The notes under the pieces: model-generated | Database searches by the model: none | What the model was told of the DNA's origin: nothing | What the model saw: only the letters and a program-made list of their open reading frames with translations | Part shown: piece after piece, positions 9,721 through 21,571 of the stretch | Numbering within the stretch: position 1 is the stretch's first letter | Layout: each line of letters begins with the position of its first letter | Source: Franconibacter pulveris DSM 19144 | GTDB taxonomy: Bacteria > Pseudomonadota > Gammaproteobacteria > Enterobacterales > Enterobacteriaceae | Assembly: GCA_000621185.1 (NCBI GenBank) | Contig: KK211221.1 | Coordinates: 453,347 to 517,346 of the forward strand | DNA length: 64,000 nucleotides | Reading direction: 5' to 3' | Position numbers and translations under genes: made by a program

Positions 9721-10394
9721 TGTACGAGTTTGACTGGAGTTCTATCGGCCCGGCCCTGCCCTATCTGCTTCAGGGCATGCTTATTACGCTGAAAATTACT
9801 GTCACCGCTGTGGTTATCGGCATCGTGTGGGGCACGCTGCTGGCAGTAATGCGTTTGTCGAGCGTTAAACCCATCGCCTGGTTTGCCAGCAGCTACGTCA
9901 ACGTCTTCCGTTCCGTCCCGCTGGTGATGGTGCTGCTCTGGTTTTATCTGATTGTGCCGGGCTTCCTGCAAAATGTGCTGGGCCTGTCGCCGAAAACCGA
10001 TATTCGCCTTATCTCAGCGATGGTGGCTTTTTCCATGTTTGAAGCCGCCTACTACTCCGAGATCATTCGCGCCGGCATCCAGAGCATTTCGCGCGGCCAG
10101 TCCAGCGCCGCGCTGGCGCTCGGCATGACCCACTGGCAGTCGATGAAACTCATCATCCTGCCGCAAGCTTTCCGCGCCATGGTGCCGCTGCTGCTCACCC
10201 AGGGCATCGTACTTTTCCAGGATACCTCTCTGGTTTATGTACTGAGCCTCGCGGACTTTTTCCGCACCGCGTCCACTATTGGTGAACGTGATGGCACCCA
10301 GGTCGAGATGATCCTCTTCGCGGGTGTGGTTTACTTTGTTATTAGCCTGAGCGCTTCGCTCCTGGTCGGCTGGCTGAAGAAAAGGACTGTGTAA
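9720..10394 (+). CDS. gltK: Glutamate/aspartate ABC transporter, permease
   Basis: 224 residues, second permease of the pair, with a cytoplasmic coupling motif [20 protein letters not shown] near residue 105 and four to five hydrophobic segments. Start and stop codons overlap those of gltJ and gltL (TAATG at both junctions), a sign of tight translational coupling. Confidence 0.96.
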   Translation: MYEFDWSSIGPALPYLLQGMLITLKITVTAVVIGIVWGTLLAVMRLSSVKPIAWFASSYVNVFRSVPLVMVLLWFYLIVPGFLQNVLGLSPKTDIRLISAMVAFSMFEAAYYSEIIRAGIQSISRGQSSAALALGMTHWQSMKLIILPQAFRAMVPLLLTQGIVLFQDTSLVYVLSLADFFRTASTIGERDGTQVEMILFAGVVYFVISLSASLLVGWLKKRTV

Positions 10395-11119
10395 TGATTT
10401 CCCTGAAAAACGTTTCGAAATGGTATGGTCAGTTTCAGGTGCTCACCGACTGCTCCACGGAAGTGAAAAAAGGCGAAGTGGTGGTCGTCTGCGGCCCCTC
10501 CGGTTCCGGCAAATCCACGCTCATTAAGACAGTTAACGGCCTTGAGCCGGTGCAGAAAGGCGAAATTGTCGTTAACGGCACTAAAGTCAACGACAAGAAA
10601 ACCAATCTTGCCCAGTTGCGTTCTCACGTGGGCATGGTGTTCCAGCACTTTGAACTGTTTCCGCATCTGTCGATTATCGAAAACCTGACGCTCGCGCAGG
10701 TCAAAGTGCTCAAGCGCGATAAAGAGGCTGCACGCCAGAAAGGGCTGAAGCTGCTGGAGCGGGTAGGCCTTTCCGCTCACGCCAATAAATACCCGGCGCA
10801 GCTTTCCGGCGGCCAGCAGCAGCGTGTGGCTATTGCGCGCGCGTTGTGTATGGACCCGGTCGCTATGCTGTTTGACGAACCGACGTCGGCGCTGGACCCG
10901 GAGATGATCAACGAAGTGCTGGACGTTATGGTGGAGCTCGCCAACGAAGGCATGACGATGATGGTGGTTACCCATGAAATGGGCTTCGCCCGTAAAGTGG
11001 CTAACCGCGTTATCTTTATGGACGAAGGGAAAATTGTCGAAGACTCGCCGAAGGAAGATTTCTTCGCCAATCCCCAGTCGGAGCGTGCGAAAGATTTCCT
11101 TGCGAAAATCCTGCACTAA
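10394..11119 (+). CDS. gltL: Glutamate/aspartate ABC transporter, ATP-binding subunit
   Basis: 241 residues, a single ABC domain: Walker [10 protein letters not shown] near residue 36, signature [15 protein letters not shown], Walker [14 protein letters not shown], and the switch His in VVTHEMGFA. It powers GltJK. It is the last gene of gltIJKL; a long GC hairpin follows and ybeL converges on it. Confidence 0.97.
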   Translation: MISLKNVSKWYGQFQVLTDCSTEVKKGEVVVVCGPSGSGKSTLIKTVNGLEPVQKGEIVVNGTKVNDKKTNLAQLRSHVGMVFQHFELFPHLSIIENLTLAQVKVLKRDKEAARQKGLKLLERVGLSAHANKYPAQLSGGQQQRVAIARALCMDPVAMLFDEPTSALDPEMINEVLDVMVELANEGMTMMVVTHEMGFARKVANRVIFMDEGKIVEDSPKEDFFANPQSERAKDFLAKILH

Positions 11120-11125
11120 ACCGTG

Positions 11126-11153
11126 CCGTGCGCGGGCCTGGGCCCGCGCACGG
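11126..11153. terminator. Bidirectional hairpin between gltL and ybeL
   Basis: CCGTGCGCGGGCC, TG loop, GGCCCGCGCACGG: a perfect 13-bp stem between the convergent stops. It lacks a long U-tract but is very stable. Confidence 0.65.
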
Positions 11154-11158
11154 ATTGC

Positions 11159-11644
11159 TCAGGGTTCGAAAGGACGGCGCTGGAACTGGTTATGGCCGCA
11201 CTTCGGACAAACGGGTAAAACTTCCGGCGTATAAAACGCCAGATGATGATGGCAGTTTTCGCACACCAGATTGCCAAGCCCCACCACTTCGCCACTGTGA
11301 TAAACGCCATGGTGGTTCAGGTCCTGGAACACTTCGCGCCATTCAAGCTGCGTTTTATCGGTAATGTCCGCCAGCTCCTGCCAGACGCTCTCTTTAATGA
11401 CCCGCATAAAAACGCTGTCGGTAAAGTCGTCGTCACGGCTTTCGTTATAGCTGCGGGCAAACTCTTCCAGATCGCGCCGCACCGCGCGGGTTACCTCCTC
11501 TATTTCCGTACGCGTTAATTCACCGGTTCGCGCCACCTGTTGCCTGGCGCTGGCCACCAGCGCATCAATATTGCGTTCGCCATTGCGTACGCGTTCGGTG
11601 AGCGAGGCCACCAGTTCCCGGTAATATTGAGCAACCTTGTTCAT
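11159..11644 (-). CDS. ybeL: Zinc-ribbon protein of the YbeL family
   Basis: 161 residues, soluble. The N-terminal two thirds look helical (YYRELVASLTERVRNGERNID and EEVTRAVRRDLEEFARSYNES). The C-terminus holds a zinc ribbon with CENCHHHL and CPKCGHNQF. The function is unknown. In E. coli the same gene sits beside leuS but is separated from gltL by rihA and the hscC region, all absent here. Confidence 0.92.
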   Translation of the reverse strand: MNKVAQYYRELVASLTERVRNGERNIDALVASARQQVARTGELTRTEIEEVTRAVRRDLEEFARSYNESRDDDFTDSVFMRVIKESVWQELADITDKTQLEWREVFQDLNHHGVYHSGEVVGLGNLVCENCHHHLAFYTPEVLPVCPKCGHNQFQRRPFEP

Positions 11645-11871
11645 CGCCTTTTGCCTCCTGAGTGGGTAACCTCTTCTAATGATAGACCTTAATCGGTCCG
11701 CGCTTTGTTAGCCTGAGCACAGCCGCAGGTAAATTCCTGCAAAGGCCATCCGTTGCCGCCCCGTTGAAAGGCTGTTGCGCTGCGCCCTAATCGGCTATGC
11801 TATGCGGATCTGAAACAACACACGTATACGCTACATTTGTAGCGGGTTTGAAAACAGGACTACTGGCTGCC

Positions 11872-14454
11872 ATGCAAGAGCAATATCGCCCGGAAGAGAT
11901 AGAATCCAAAGTACAGCTTCATTGGGAAGAGAAGCGCACGTTTGAAGTGACCGAAGACGAGAGCAAAGAGAAGTATTACTGCCTGTCGATGCTTCCCTAT
12001 CCTTCTGGCCGTCTACACATGGGCCACGTCCGTAACTACACCATCGGCGACGTTATCGCGCGTTACCAGCGCATGCTGGGTAAAAACGTGCTGCAGCCGA
12101 TTGGCTGGGACGCCTTTGGTCTGCCGGCTGAAGGCGCCGCGGTAAAAAACAACACCGCGCCGGCGCCGTGGACCTACGACAACATTAATTACATGAAGAA
12201 CCAGCTCAAGATGCTGGGCTTCGGTTATGACTGGAGCCGCGAGCTGGCGACCTGTACCCCGGAATATTACCGCTGGGAGCAGAAGTTCTTCACCGAGCTT
12301 TATAAAAAAGGCCTGGTTTACAAAAAAACCTCAGCGGTGAACTGGTGCCCGAACGACCAGACCGTTCTGGCGAACGAACAGGTTATCGACGGCTGCTGCT
12401 GGCGCTGCGACACCAAAGTCGAGCGTAAAGAGATTCCGCAGTGGTTTATCAAAATCACCGCTTACGCCGATGAGCTGCTTAACGATCTGGATAAACTCGA
12501 CCACTGGCCGGATACCGTTAAAACCATGCAGCGCAACTGGATCGGCCGCTCCGAAGGCGTTGAAATCACTTTCGACGTGCAGGATAGCGACGAGAAGCTG
12601 ACGGTTTACACCACCCGTCCTGATACCTTCATGGGCGTGACTTACCTTGCGGTCGCCGCGGGCCATCCGCTGGCGCAGCAGGCGGCAGCCTATAATCCGG
12701 CGCTGGGTGATTTTATTGCGGAATGCCGCAACACCAAAGTGGCGGAAGCCGACATGGCGACCATGGAGAAGCAAGGGGTCGACACCGGCATTAAAGCGAT
12801 TCATCCGCTGACTGGCGAAGCCATTCCGGTCTGGGCCGCTAACTTCGTGCTGATGGAATACGGCACCGGCGCCGTGATGGCCGTTCCGGGCCACGATCAG
12901 CGCGATTATGAATTCGCCTCTAAATATGGTTTGCCGATCAAGCCGGTTATCCTGGCAGCGGACGGCAGCGAGCCGGATCTCAGCCAGCAGGCGCTGACGG
13001 AAAAAGGCGTGCTGTTTAACTCCGGCGAATTTGACGGTCTCGACTTTGAAGCGGCGTTTAACGCCATCGCCGACAAACTGGCCGCGAAAGGCGTTGGCGA
13101 GCGCAAAATCAACTACCGTCTGCGCGACTGGGGCGTTTCCCGTCAGCGTTACTGGGGCGCGCCGATCCCGATGGTGACGCTCGAGGATGGCACCGTGATG
13201 CCGACCCCGGAAGATCAACTGCCGGTTGTCCTGCCGGAAGATGTGGTCATGGATGGCATCACCAGCCCGATTAAAGCCGATCCAGAATGGGCGAAGACCA
13301 CCGTTAACGGCCAGCCGGCGCTGCGTGAAACCGATACCTTCGACACCTTTATGGAGTCCTCCTGGTATTATGCGCGCTACACCTGCCCGCAATATCAGGA
13401 AGGCATGCTGGATTCCAAAGCCGCCAACTACTGGCTGCCGGTAGATATCTACATTGGCGGTATCGAACACGCCATCATGCACCTGCTCTACTTCCGCTTC
13501 TTCCACAAGCTGATGCGCGATGCGGGCATGGTGAACTCTGACGAGCCTGCTAAACAGTTGCTCTGCCAGGGCATGGTGCTGGCGGATGCCTTCTACTACG
13601 TGGGCAACAGCGGCGAGCGCATCTGGGTTTCTCCGAAAGACGCCATCGTGGAGCGCGACGAGAAAGGCCGCATTGTGAAAGCGACCGACGCCGCGGGTCA
13701 TGAGCTGGTGTACACCGGCATGAGCAAAATGTCGAAGTCGAAAAACAACGGCATTGACCCGCAGGAGATGGTTGAGCGTTACGGCGCGGACACCGTTCGC
13801 CTGTTCATGATGTTCGCCTCCCCGGCAGACATGACGCTTGAGTGGCAAGAATCGGGCGTGGAAGGGGCTAACCGCTTCCTGAAACGCGTCTGGAAGCTGG
13901 TTGCGGAACACACCGCGCGGGGCGTTGCGCCGGCGCTGGATGTGGCTGCGCTGAGCGAAGATCAAAAAGCGCTGCGCCGCGACGTTCATAAAACCATCGC
14001 TAAAGTGACCGATGATATCGGCCGTCGTCAGACCTTTAACACCGCTATCGCGGCTATTATGGAACTGATGAACAAGCTGGCGAAAGCGCCGCAGGAAGGC
14101 GAGCAGGATAGCGCTCTGCTGCAGGAAGCCCTGCTGGCGGTGGTGCGTATGCTGAACCCGTTCACGCCGCATATTTGCTTTACGCTGTGGCAGGAACTGG
14201 GCGGCGAAGGCGATATCGACAACGCGCCGTGGCCGCAGGCTGACGAAAGCGCCATGGTGGAAGACACAACGCTCGTGGTCGTGCAGGTCAACGGCAAAGT
14301 GCGCGGCAAAATCACCGTTCCGGCAGATGCTACCGAAGAGCAGGTTCGCGAACGCGCCGGCCAGGAGCATCTGGTGGCGAAATACCTTACCGGCGTTACC
14401 GTACGTAAAGTGATTTACGTGCCGGGTAAACTGCTGAACCTGGTTGTAGGCTAA
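11872..14454 (+). CDS. leuS: Leucyl-tRNA synthetase
   Basis: 860 residues from ATG 11872 ([15 protein letters not shown]), identical in length to E. coli LeuS; the frame is open 25 codons further upstream without a better start. Class-I HIGH motif as LHMGHVRN near residue 48, an editing CP1 domain around 225-415 ([16 protein letters not shown]), and KMSKS in [12 protein letters not shown] near 620. It charges tRNA-Leu and edits mis-activated norvaline and isoleucine. It heads a run of same-strand genes from lptE onward. Confidence 0.98.
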   Translation: MQEQYRPEEIESKVQLHWEEKRTFEVTEDESKEKYYCLSMLPYPSGRLHMGHVRNYTIGDVIARYQRMLGKNVLQPIGWDAFGLPAEGAAVKNNTAPAPWTYDNINYMKNQLKMLGFGYDWSRELATCTPEYYRWEQKFFTELYKKGLVYKKTSAVNWCPNDQTVLANEQVIDGCCWRCDTKVERKEIPQWFIKITAYADELLNDLDKLDHWPDTVKTMQRNWIGRSEGVEITFDVQDSDEKLTVYTTRPDTFMGVTYLAVAAGHPLAQQAAAYNPALGDFIAECRNTKVAEADMATMEKQGVDTGIKAIHPLTGEAIPVWAANFVLMEYGTGAVMAVPGHDQRDYEFASKYGLPIKPVILAADGSEPDLSQQALTEKGVLFNSGEFDGLDFEAAFNAIADKLAAKGVGERKINYRLRDWGVSRQRYWGAPIPMVTLEDGTVMPTPEDQLPVVLPEDVVMDGITSPIKADPEWAKTTVNGQPALRETDTFDTFMESSWYYARYTCPQYQEGMLDSKAANYWLPVDIYIGGIEHAIMHLLYFRFFHKLMRDAGMVNSDEPAKQLLCQGMVLADAFYYVGNSGERIWVSPKDAIVERDEKGRIVKATDAAGHELVYTGMSKMSKSKNNGIDPQEMVERYGADTVRLFMMFASPADMTLEWQESGVEGANRFLKRVWKLVAEHTARGVAPALDVAALSEDQKALRRDVHKTIAKVTDDIGRRQTFNTAIAAIMELMNKLAKAPQEGEQDSALLQEALLAVVRMLNPFTPHICFTLWQELGGEGDIDNAPWPQADESAMVEDTTLVVVQVNGKVRGKITVPADATEEQVRERAGQEHLVAKYLTGVTVRKVIYVPGKLLNLVVG

Positions 14455-14468
14455 GCGCAGGAGGAAGC

Positions 14469-15062
14469 GTGCGATATTTTATCGCTGTAATGATGAGCCT
14501 GGCGGTGCTGGTCACCGCCGGATGTGGCTGGCACCTGCGCAACACGACGTCGGTGCCGACGCAAATGCAGAAACTGATCCTGGACTCTGGCGATCCGAAT
14601 GGCCCGCTGACGCGTGCGGTTCGCGAACAGCTGCGCCTTAACGGCGTAGAAATTGTCGAGCCGAGCGCGGTACGCAAAGATATTCCGTCGCTGCGTCTTG
14701 GCGGCGCGTCGCTGTCGCAGGATACCGCTTCGGTATTCCAGAATGGCCAGACTGCGGAATACCAGATGGTAATGGTGGTCAATGCTTCGGTTCTGATCCC
14801 GAATCACGATATTTACCCCATCAGCACCAAAGTGTATCGCTCGTTCTTCGACAACCCGCTGACGGCGCTGGCGAAAACGGCTGAACAGGAGCTGATCATT
14901 CAGGAGATGTACGATAAAGCTGCCGAGCAGCTGATTCGTAAACTGCTGGCGGTTCACGCCAAAGATGTTGCCGAAACGCAGGAAGCGCAGAAGCCGGTTA
15001 CGGTGACTAATCCGCCGACCGCGCCGGTCGCCTCTTCTGGCCGCGTCTCCACTACGCTCTGA
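14469..15062 (+). CDS. lptE: LPS assembly lipoprotein LptE
   Basis: 197 residues from a GTG start with AGGAGGAAGC upstream. A lipoprotein signal ends in the lipobox VTAGC (Cys near residue 19), followed by [11 protein letters not shown] as in E. coli RlpB/LptE. It is the outer-membrane plug of LptD in LPS export. The tail is Pro/Thr-rich and somewhat longer than in E. coli (193). The stop overlaps the holA ATG (TGATG). Confidence 0.95.
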   Translation: MRYFIAVMMSLAVLVTAGCGWHLRNTTSVPTQMQKLILDSGDPNGPLTRAVREQLRLNGVEIVEPSAVRKDIPSLRLGGASLSQDTASVFQNGQTAEYQMVMVVNASVLIPNHDIYPISTKVYRSFFDNPLTALAKTAEQELIIQEMYDKAAEQLIRKLLAVHAKDVAETQEAQKPVTVTNPPTAPVASSGRVSTTL

Positions 15063-16093
15063 TGATCAAGCTTTACCCTGAACAACTCCACGCGCAGCTC
15101 CATGAGGGGCTGCGCGCGGCGTATCTGTTGCTTGGCAACGACCCGCTGCTGCTGCAGGAGAGCCACGACGCCATCGTCGCTTCAGCGCAGCAACAGGGTT
15201 TTGCCGAGCACCATCGCTTTATTCTGGACGCCAGCACCGACTGGCAGTCGATTTTCTCGTTATGCCAGGCGATGAGCCTCTTCGCAAGCCGACAAACGTT
15301 ACAGCTCACGTTGCCGGAAAATGGCCCGAACGCGGCTATCAACGAACAGCTTTCCACGCTGGTCTCCCTGCTGCATGACGACCTGCTGCTGATTATTCGC
15401 GGCAATAAACTCACTAAGGCGCAGGAAAACGCCGCCTGGTTTACCGCGCTGGCGAACCGCGCCGTACAGGTTACCTGCCAGACGCCCGAACAGGCGCAGC
15501 TGCCGCGCTGGGTGGCCGCCCGGGCGAAGCAGATGAACCTGCAGCTTGATGATGCGGCGAACCAACTGCTTTGCTACTGCTATGAAGGCAACCTGCTGGC
15601 GCTCTCCCAGGCGCTGGAGCGGCTTTCTCTGCTGTGGCCCGACGGCAAGCTGACCCTGCCGCGAGTCGAGCAGGCGGTCAACGACGCCGCGCACTTTACG
15701 CCGTTTCACTGGGTCGACGCTCTGCTGGCGGGAAAAAGCAAGCGAGCCCTGCATATTCTGCAACAGTTGCGCCTTGAAGGCGCCGAGCCGGTTATCTTGC
15801 TGCGCACCATTCAGCGCGAACTGCTGCTGCTCGTTACCCTTAAGCGTCAGTCTGCTGCTACGCCGCTGCGTAATCTGTTCGATCAGCACCGCGTCTGGCA
15901 AAACCGCCGCGGCCTTCTGACCGAAGCGTTAACGCGCCTTGGCGACGATCAGCTCTGGCAGGCCGTTCGTCTGTTGACGCAAATCGAATTGACGCTTAAG
16001 CAGGATTACGGCCAGTCGGTCTGGGCAGAACTTGACAGCCTCTCTCTGCTACTCTGTCATAAACCCCTGGCGGACATATTTATTGATGGCTAA
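15062..16093 (+). CDS. holA: DNA polymerase III, delta subunit
   Basis: 343 residues, the E. coli size. Delta is the clamp-opening wrench of the clamp loader. The N-terminal AAA+-like fold ([18 protein letters not shown]) lacks a functional P-loop, as expected, and helical C-terminal domains follow. Its stop overlaps the nadD start by eight bases. Confidence 0.96.
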   Translation: MIKLYPEQLHAQLHEGLRAAYLLLGNDPLLLQESHDAIVASAQQQGFAEHHRFILDASTDWQSIFSLCQAMSLFASRQTLQLTLPENGPNAAINEQLSTLVSLLHDDLLLIIRGNKLTKAQENAAWFTALANRAVQVTCQTPEQAQLPRWVAARAKQMNLQLDDAANQLLCYCYEGNLLALSQALERLSLLWPDGKLTLPRVEQAVNDAAHFTPFHWVDALLAGKSKRALHILQQLRLEGAEPVILLRTIQRELLLLVTLKRQSAATPLRNLFDQHRVWQNRRGLLTEALTRLGDDQLWQAVRLLTQIELTLKQDYGQSVWAELDSLSLLLCHKPLADIFIDG

Positions 16094-16739
16094 CGCGGCT
16101 GGCAAATTACAGGCTTACTACGGCGGCACCTTCGATCCCATTCATTATGGCCACCTGCGTCCAGTAGAAGCGCTGGCGCAGACGGTGGGGCTTGAGCGTG
16201 TTGTCATCATGCCGAACAATGTCCCGCCGCACCGTCCGCAGCCGCAGGCCAGCAGCGAACAGCGCAGAGCGATGGTGGAGCTGGCGATTGCCGACAATTC
16301 GCTCTTTGCGCTGGATAGCCGGGAGTTGCAGCGCGAAACCCCGTCTTATACTGCCGAAACCTTCCGCCAGCTGCGTGAAGAACAGGGCGAGACCCGTCCG
16401 CTGGCCTTTATCATCGGCCAGGACTCTTTACTTTCTTTGCCGTACTGGTATCGCTACGAGCAATTGCTGGAGCGATGCCACCTTTTGGTATGTCGCCGTC
16501 CCGGCTATCCGGTGCGCATGCAGAATGAAGAACAGCAGCGCTGGTTAGAAGCGCGCCTTACCCGTGATATCGCCCTGCTTCATCAGCGTCCCGCCGGACA
16601 AATCTTCCTTGCCGACACGCCGCTTTTTGATATCTCCGCCACCGATATTCGCCACCGCCTGGCGGCAAATCGTCCCTGTGATGAGATAGTCCCTCCCCGC
16701 GTCCTTGCCTACATCCGCGAGCATCACCTTTACCGTTAA
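16086..16739 (+). CDS. nadD: Nicotinate-mononucleotide adenylyltransferase
   Basis: 217 residues from ATG 16086, inside the end of holA; the longer open frame upstream overlaps holA without a ribosome site. Nucleotidyltransferase motifs [12 protein letters not shown] near residue 13 and the closing [10 protein letters not shown] near 180 are intact. It makes nicotinate adenine dinucleotide in NAD synthesis. Confidence 0.96.
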   Translation: MANAAGKLQAYYGGTFDPIHYGHLRPVEALAQTVGLERVVIMPNNVPPHRPQPQASSEQRRAMVELAIADNSLFALDSRELQRETPSYTAETFRQLREEQGETRPLAFIIGQDSLLSLPYWYRYEQLLERCHLLVCRRPGYPVRMQNEEQQRWLEARLTRDIALLHQRPAGQIFLADTPLFDISATDIRHRLAANRPCDEIVPPRVLAYIREHHLYR

Positions 16740-16826
16740 CCGATTCCGCGCACATCTTCAGCCAAAGCCGCCGCCCTGTCGTTTTGCGGTGATAAACTGC
16801 ATACAGATAAAGCGAGGAGAAGAAGA

Positions 16827-17450
16827 ATGAAACTGTGGCTGGTGCGTCATGGGCAAACCGAAGCTAACGTGGCCGGGCTTTACAGCGGCCATTCGGAAAC
16901 AGTGTTAACCACGAGAGGGATCCAGCAGGCGCAGGCCGTAGGCGAAATGCTAAAAGCGGTGCCATTCGATAAAGTCCTGTGCAGCTCGCTGGGTCGTGCG
17001 CAGCATACGGCGAAGCTTATTGTCGCGGGCCGCAGCCTGACGCCGGAAGTCGAACCGTTGCTTAACGAAATGCATTTCGGCGACTGGGAGATGCGTCATC
17101 ACCGTGATTTACAACGCGAAGACGCGGCTAACTATGCCGCCTGGTGCGCCGACTGGCAGAATGTCGTTCCCACCAATGGCGAAGGTTTTCAGGCGTTTTC
17201 TCTGCGCGTAGAGCAACTTATCACCCGTCTTCACACCATGAACGATGCGCAGAACGTCTTGCTGGTGAGCCATCAGGGCGTGCTGAGCCTGCTCATCGCC
17301 CGGTTGATGCAAATGCCCTCCGCTTCGCTGTGGCACTTTCTTATCGAGCAGGGCGCATGGAGCATGCTGGAGCGATTCGATAATTTCGTTACCTTACGCA
17401 CGCTCAACAATCGCGCGCCGTGGCAAGCAAACCTCCTGCCCGCCGTCTGA
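16827..17450 (+). CDS. cobC: Alpha-ribazole phosphatase family protein CobC
   Basis: 207 residues of the histidine phosphatase superfamily: LVRHGQTEAN at residues 5-14 holds the catalytic His, and the second His is in LVSHQGVLSLL near 150. In E. coli and Salmonella the gene at this position (cobC/phpB) removes the 5'-phosphate of alpha-ribazole in cobalamin nucleotide-loop assembly. A generic phosphoglycerate-mutase-like phosphatase is the alternative. GAGGAGAAGA precedes the ATG. Confidence 0.9.
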   Translation: MKLWLVRHGQTEANVAGLYSGHSETVLTTRGIQQAQAVGEMLKAVPFDKVLCSSLGRAQHTAKLIVAGRSLTPEVEPLLNEMHFGDWEMRHHRDLQREDAANYAAWCADWQNVVPTNGEGFQAFSLRVEQLITRLHTMNDAQNVLLVSHQGVLSLLIARLMQMPSASLWHFLIEQGAWSMLERFDNFVTLRTLNNRAPWQANLLPAV

Positions 17451-17616
17451 TTTTACTTACGGGCATGGCGCATCAAGGCGATAGTCGCATACGCCCATTG
17501 ACACGGCGGGGGATGCTGCTATTCTCCGCTGCCAGACTTTCTCCCGCCGCACGCGCCTTTCTGAAATTGTTTTACAAAAATGGCGATGCAAACTCTTGCC
17601 AGCGGTGGGATGATAG

Positions 17617-18045
<429 letters not shown>

Positions 18046-18048
18046 CGG

Positions 18049-18519
18049 GTGAAGCTGCAGCTGGTTGCCGTCGGCACCAAAATGCCCGACTGGGTGCAAA
18101 CGGGCTTTATCGAATACCTGCGCCGTTTTCCCAAAGACATGCCGTTCGAACTGGTGGAAATTCCCGCCGGTAAACGAAGTAAAAACGCCGATATCAAGCG
18201 CATCCTCGATAAAGAGGGCGAAATGATGCTGGCGGCGGCAGGCAAAGGCAACCGCATCGTCACGCTGGATATTCCAGGGCAGCCCTGGGATACGCCACGC
18301 CTTGCCAAAGAGCTGGAGCGCTGGAAACAGGATGGGCGCGATGTCAGCCTGCTGATTGGCGGGCCGGAAGGTCTGGCCCCCGCCTGCAAAGCGGCGGCGG
18401 AGCAGAGCTGGTCGCTTTCGACCCTGACCCTCCCCCACCCGCTGGTGCGGGTGCTGGTGGCGGAGAGCCTTTATCGCGCGTGGAGCATTACCACCAATCA
18501 CCCTTACCATCGTGAGTAA
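18049..18519 (+). CDS. rlmH: 23S rRNA pseudouridine-1915 N3-methyltransferase RlmH
   Basis: 156 residues from a GTG start. A SPOUT-class methyltransferase with the knotted SAM site: [14 protein letters not shown] near residue 102 and [20 protein letters not shown] near 127. It modifies pseudouridine 1915 of 23S rRNA helix 69. It lies between rsfS and mrdA, as in E. coli, with a one-residue longer protein. Confidence 0.97.
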   Translation: MKLQLVAVGTKMPDWVQTGFIEYLRRFPKDMPFELVEIPAGKRSKNADIKRILDKEGEMMLAAAGKGNRIVTLDIPGQPWDTPRLAKELERWKQDGRDVSLLIGGPEGLAPACKAAAEQSWSLSTLTLPHPLVRVLVAESLYRAWSITTNHPYHRE

Positions 18520-18544
18520 CGCTACCAGGTAGACTAAGCAGCGG

Positions 18545-20443
18545 ATGAAATTACAGAATTCTTTTCGCGACTATACGGCTGAGTCCGCGCTTTTTGTGCG
18601 CCGGGCGCTTGTCGCCTTTGTGGGGATTTTGCTGCTTACCGGCGTGCTGATCGCCAACCTTTATAACGTGCAGATCGTGCGCTTCAACGACTACCAGACG
18701 CGCTCGAACGAAAACCGTATCAAGCTGGTCCCCATTGCGCCAAGTCGCGGCATTATCTATGACCGCAACGGCATTCCTCTGGCGCTCAACCGCACTATTT
18801 ATCAGGTTGAGATGATGCCGGAGAAGGTCGATAACGTGCAGCAAACGCTTGAAGCGTTACGCAGCGTGGTCGATCTTAACGATGACGATATCGCCAACTT
18901 CAAAAAAGAGCGCGCCCGCTCGCACCGCTTCACCTCGATTCCGGTGAAAACCAACCTGACGGAAGTTCAGGTGGCGCGCTTTGCCGTTAACCAGTACCGC
19001 TTTCCCGGCGTGGAAGTGAAAGGCTACAAGCGTCGTTACTATCCCTACGGCTCTGCCCTCACCCACGTGATAGGTTATGTCTCAAAAATAAACGACAAAG
19101 ATGTTGAGCGGCTCGATAAAGACGGCAAGCTCGCTAACTATGCCGCCACGCATGACATCGGCAAGCTTGGCATTGAGCGCTATTACGAAGATATCCTTCA
19201 CGGCCAGACCGGTTACGAAGAGGTTGAAGTCAACAACCGCGGCCGCGTGATTCGCCAGCTTAAAGAAGTGCCGCCGCAGGCAGGCCACGACATCTATCTG
19301 ACGCTCGATCTCAAGCTGCAAAGCTATATCGAAACCTTGCTGCAGGGCAGCCGTGCGGCAGTCGTCGTAACCGACCCCCGCACCGGCGGCATTCTGGCGA
19401 TGGTCTCCACACCAAGCTATAACCCGAACCTGTTTGTTGACGGCATCTCCAGCAAAGATTATTCAGCATTGCTCAACGACCCGAACACGCCGTTGATTAA
19501 CCGCGCCACGCAGGGGGTTTACCCGCCAGCGTCTACCGTGAAGCCTTACGTGGCGGTTTCCGCGCTGAGCGCGAATGTTATCAACCGTAACACCAGCCTG
19601 TTCGACCCGGGCTGGTGGCAGTTGCCGGGCTCTGAAAAACGCTACCGCGACTGGAAAAAATGGGGCCACGGGCGGCTTAACGTTACCAAATCGCTTGAAG
19701 AGTCGGCGGATACCTTCTTTTACCAGGTCGCTTATGACATGGGCATCGACAGGCTTTCCGAGTGGATGAACAAATTTGGTTACGGCCATCTTACCGGCAT
19801 CGATCTTGCGGAAGAGCGTTCAGGCAACATGCCGACCCGCGAATGGAAAATGAAGCGCTTTAAGAAACCGTGGTATCAGGGCGATACCATTCCGGTGGGT
19901 ATCGGCCAGGGTTACTGGACCGCCACGCCGGTGCAGATGAACAAAGCGATGATGATTCTGATTAACGATGGCATCGTCAAAGTGCCGCATCTGCTGATGA
20001 GCACCAACGTCAACGGCCAGCAGGTGCCCTGGAAGCAGCCGGAACAGCCGCCGGTAGGCGATATCCACTCCGGCTATTGGGAAATCGCGAAAGACGGCAT
20101 GTATGGCGTGGCGAACCGCGCTAACGGCACAGGCCATAAATATTTCGCCAGCGCGCCTTATAAAATCGCGGCCAAATCTGGTACCGCGCAGGTGTTTGGC
20201 CTGAAGGCTAACGAAACCTACAACGCGCATAAAATTTCCGAGCGTTTGCGCGACCATAAGCTGATGACCGCCTTCGCCCCGTATGACCACCCGCAAGTGG
20301 CTGTGGCGATGATCCTGGAAAACGGCGGCGCCGGTCCGGCGGTAGGCACCATCATGCGTCAAATTCTCGACCATATTATGCTCGGGGATAACAACACCGA
20401 CCTGCCGAGCGAGAACCCGGCTCAGACGGCGGCTGAGGATTAA
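18545..20443 (+). CDS. mrdA: Penicillin-binding protein 2, elongation transpeptidase
   Basis: 632 residues. A short cytoplasmic tail is followed by one transmembrane helix ([22 protein letters not shown]), the pedestal domain, and a transpeptidase domain with the active serine in [11 protein letters not shown] near residue 330, the SxN-type SADTFF near 387 and KSGTAQVF near 545. It is the elongasome D,D-transpeptidase partner of RodA, encoded 6 nt downstream. Confidence 0.97.
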   Translation: MKLQNSFRDYTAESALFVRRALVAFVGILLLTGVLIANLYNVQIVRFNDYQTRSNENRIKLVPIAPSRGIIYDRNGIPLALNRTIYQVEMMPEKVDNVQQTLEALRSVVDLNDDDIANFKKERARSHRFTSIPVKTNLTEVQVARFAVNQYRFPGVEVKGYKRRYYPYGSALTHVIGYVSKINDKDVERLDKDGKLANYAATHDIGKLGIERYYEDILHGQTGYEEVEVNNRGRVIRQLKEVPPQAGHDIYLTLDLKLQSYIETLLQGSRAAVVVTDPRTGGILAMVSTPSYNPNLFVDGISSKDYSALLNDPNTPLINRATQGVYPPASTVKPYVAVSALSANVINRNTSLFDPGWWQLPGSEKRYRDWKKWGHGRLNVTKSLEESADTFFYQVAYDMGIDRLSEWMNKFGYGHLTGIDLAEERSGNMPTREWKMKRFKKPWYQGDTIPVGIGQGYWTATPVQMNKAMMILINDGIVKVPHLLMSTNVNGQQVPWKQPEQPPVGDIHSGYWEIAKDGMYGVANRANGTGHKYFASAPYKIAAKSGTAQVFGLKANETYNAHKISERLRDHKLMTAFAPYDHPQVAVAMILENGGAGPAVGTIMRQILDHIMLGDNNTDLPSENPAQTAAED

Positions 20444-20448
20444 TTACC

Positions 20449-21561
20449 ATGACCGACAATCCCAATAAAAAGTCGCTGTGGGATAAAATCCACCTCGACC
20501 CGACTTTTCTGCTGATTATTTTCGCGCTCTGCTTTTACAGCGCGATGGTTATCTGGAGCGCCAGCGGCCAGGATATCGGCATGATGGAGCGCAAGATTGG
20601 CCAGATTGTGATGGGGCTTATCATCATGATCGTCATGGCGCAAATCCCGCCGCGCGTATATGAGGGCTGGGCGCCCTATCTCTATATCTTCTGTATTATT
20701 TTGCTGGTGGCGGTGGACGCCTTCGGCGCCATCTCAAAAGGCGCGCAGCGCTGGCTTGACCTGGGCGTCGTGCGCTTTCAGCCCTCGGAGATAGCGAAAA
20801 TCGCGGTGCCGCTGATGGTGGCGCGCTTTATTAACCGCGACGTCTGCCCGCCTTCGCTTAAAAATACAGGCATCGCGCTGGTGCTGATTTTTATGCCGAC
20901 GCTGCTGGTAGCGGCGCAGCCGGACCTCGGCACCGCCATTCTTATCGCCGCTTCCGGGTTATTCGTGCTCTTTCTCTCCGGCCTGAGCTGGCGTTTAATC
21001 GGCATCGCGGTGCTGCTGCTGGCGGCTTTTATCCCGATTCTGTGGTTCTTCCTGATGCACGACTACCAGCGTCAGCGCGTTATGATGCTGCTTGACCCGG
21101 AAAGCGATCCGCTCGGCGCGGGCTATCATATTATCCAGTCTAAAATTGCTATAGGCTCAGGCGGCCTGCGCGGCAAAGGCTGGCTGCACGGCACCCAGTC
21201 GCAGCTGGAGTTTTTGCCTGAGCGTCATACCGACTTTATCTTCGCCGTGCTGGCGGAAGAGCTGGGGCTGGTGGGCGTACTGATACTACTTGCGCTCTAT
21301 CTGCTGCTGATTATGCGCGGCCTGTGGATAGCCGCTCGCGCGCAGACCACCTTCGGGCGCGTAATGGCAGGCGGCCTGATGCTGATTTTGTTTGTTTATG
21401 TCTTTGTAAATATCGGTATGGTGAGCGGTATCTTGCCGGTGGTAGGCGTACCGCTGCCGCTGGTGAGTTACGGGGGCTCGGCCCTTATCGTGCTCATGGC
21501 CGGGTTTGGCATCGTGATGTCGATCCATACCCACAGAAAAATGTTGTCGAAAAGCGTATAA
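20449..21561 (+). CDS. mrdB: Peptidoglycan glycosyltransferase RodA
   Basis: 370 residues with about ten membrane helices, SEDS family. The signature [23 protein letters not shown] lies near residues 340-362, and the catalytic-loop aspartate is in [15 protein letters not shown]. It polymerises glycan with PBP2 during side-wall growth. It starts 6 nt after mrdA. Confidence 0.97.
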   Translation: MTDNPNKKSLWDKIHLDPTFLLIIFALCFYSAMVIWSASGQDIGMMERKIGQIVMGLIIMIVMAQIPPRVYEGWAPYLYIFCIILLVAVDAFGAISKGAQRWLDLGVVRFQPSEIAKIAVPLMVARFINRDVCPPSLKNTGIALVLIFMPTLLVAAQPDLGTAILIAASGLFVLFLSGLSWRLIGIAVLLLAAFIPILWFFLMHDYQRQRVMMLLDPESDPLGAGYHIIQSKIAIGSGGLRGKGWLHGTQSQLEFLPERHTDFIFAVLAEELGLVGVLILLALYLLLIMRGLWIAARAQTTFGRVMAGGLMLILFVYVFVNIGMVSGILPVVGVPLPLVSYGGSALIVLMAGFGIVMSIHTHRKMLSKSV

Positions 21562-21571
21562 GAGGTGCGCA

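Noticed and set aside
12331-14370. 679-codon open frame antisense to leuS
   Set aside because: It lies entirely within leuS on the other strand, has no ribosome site or recognisable domain, and such long shadows are common opposite GC-rich genes.
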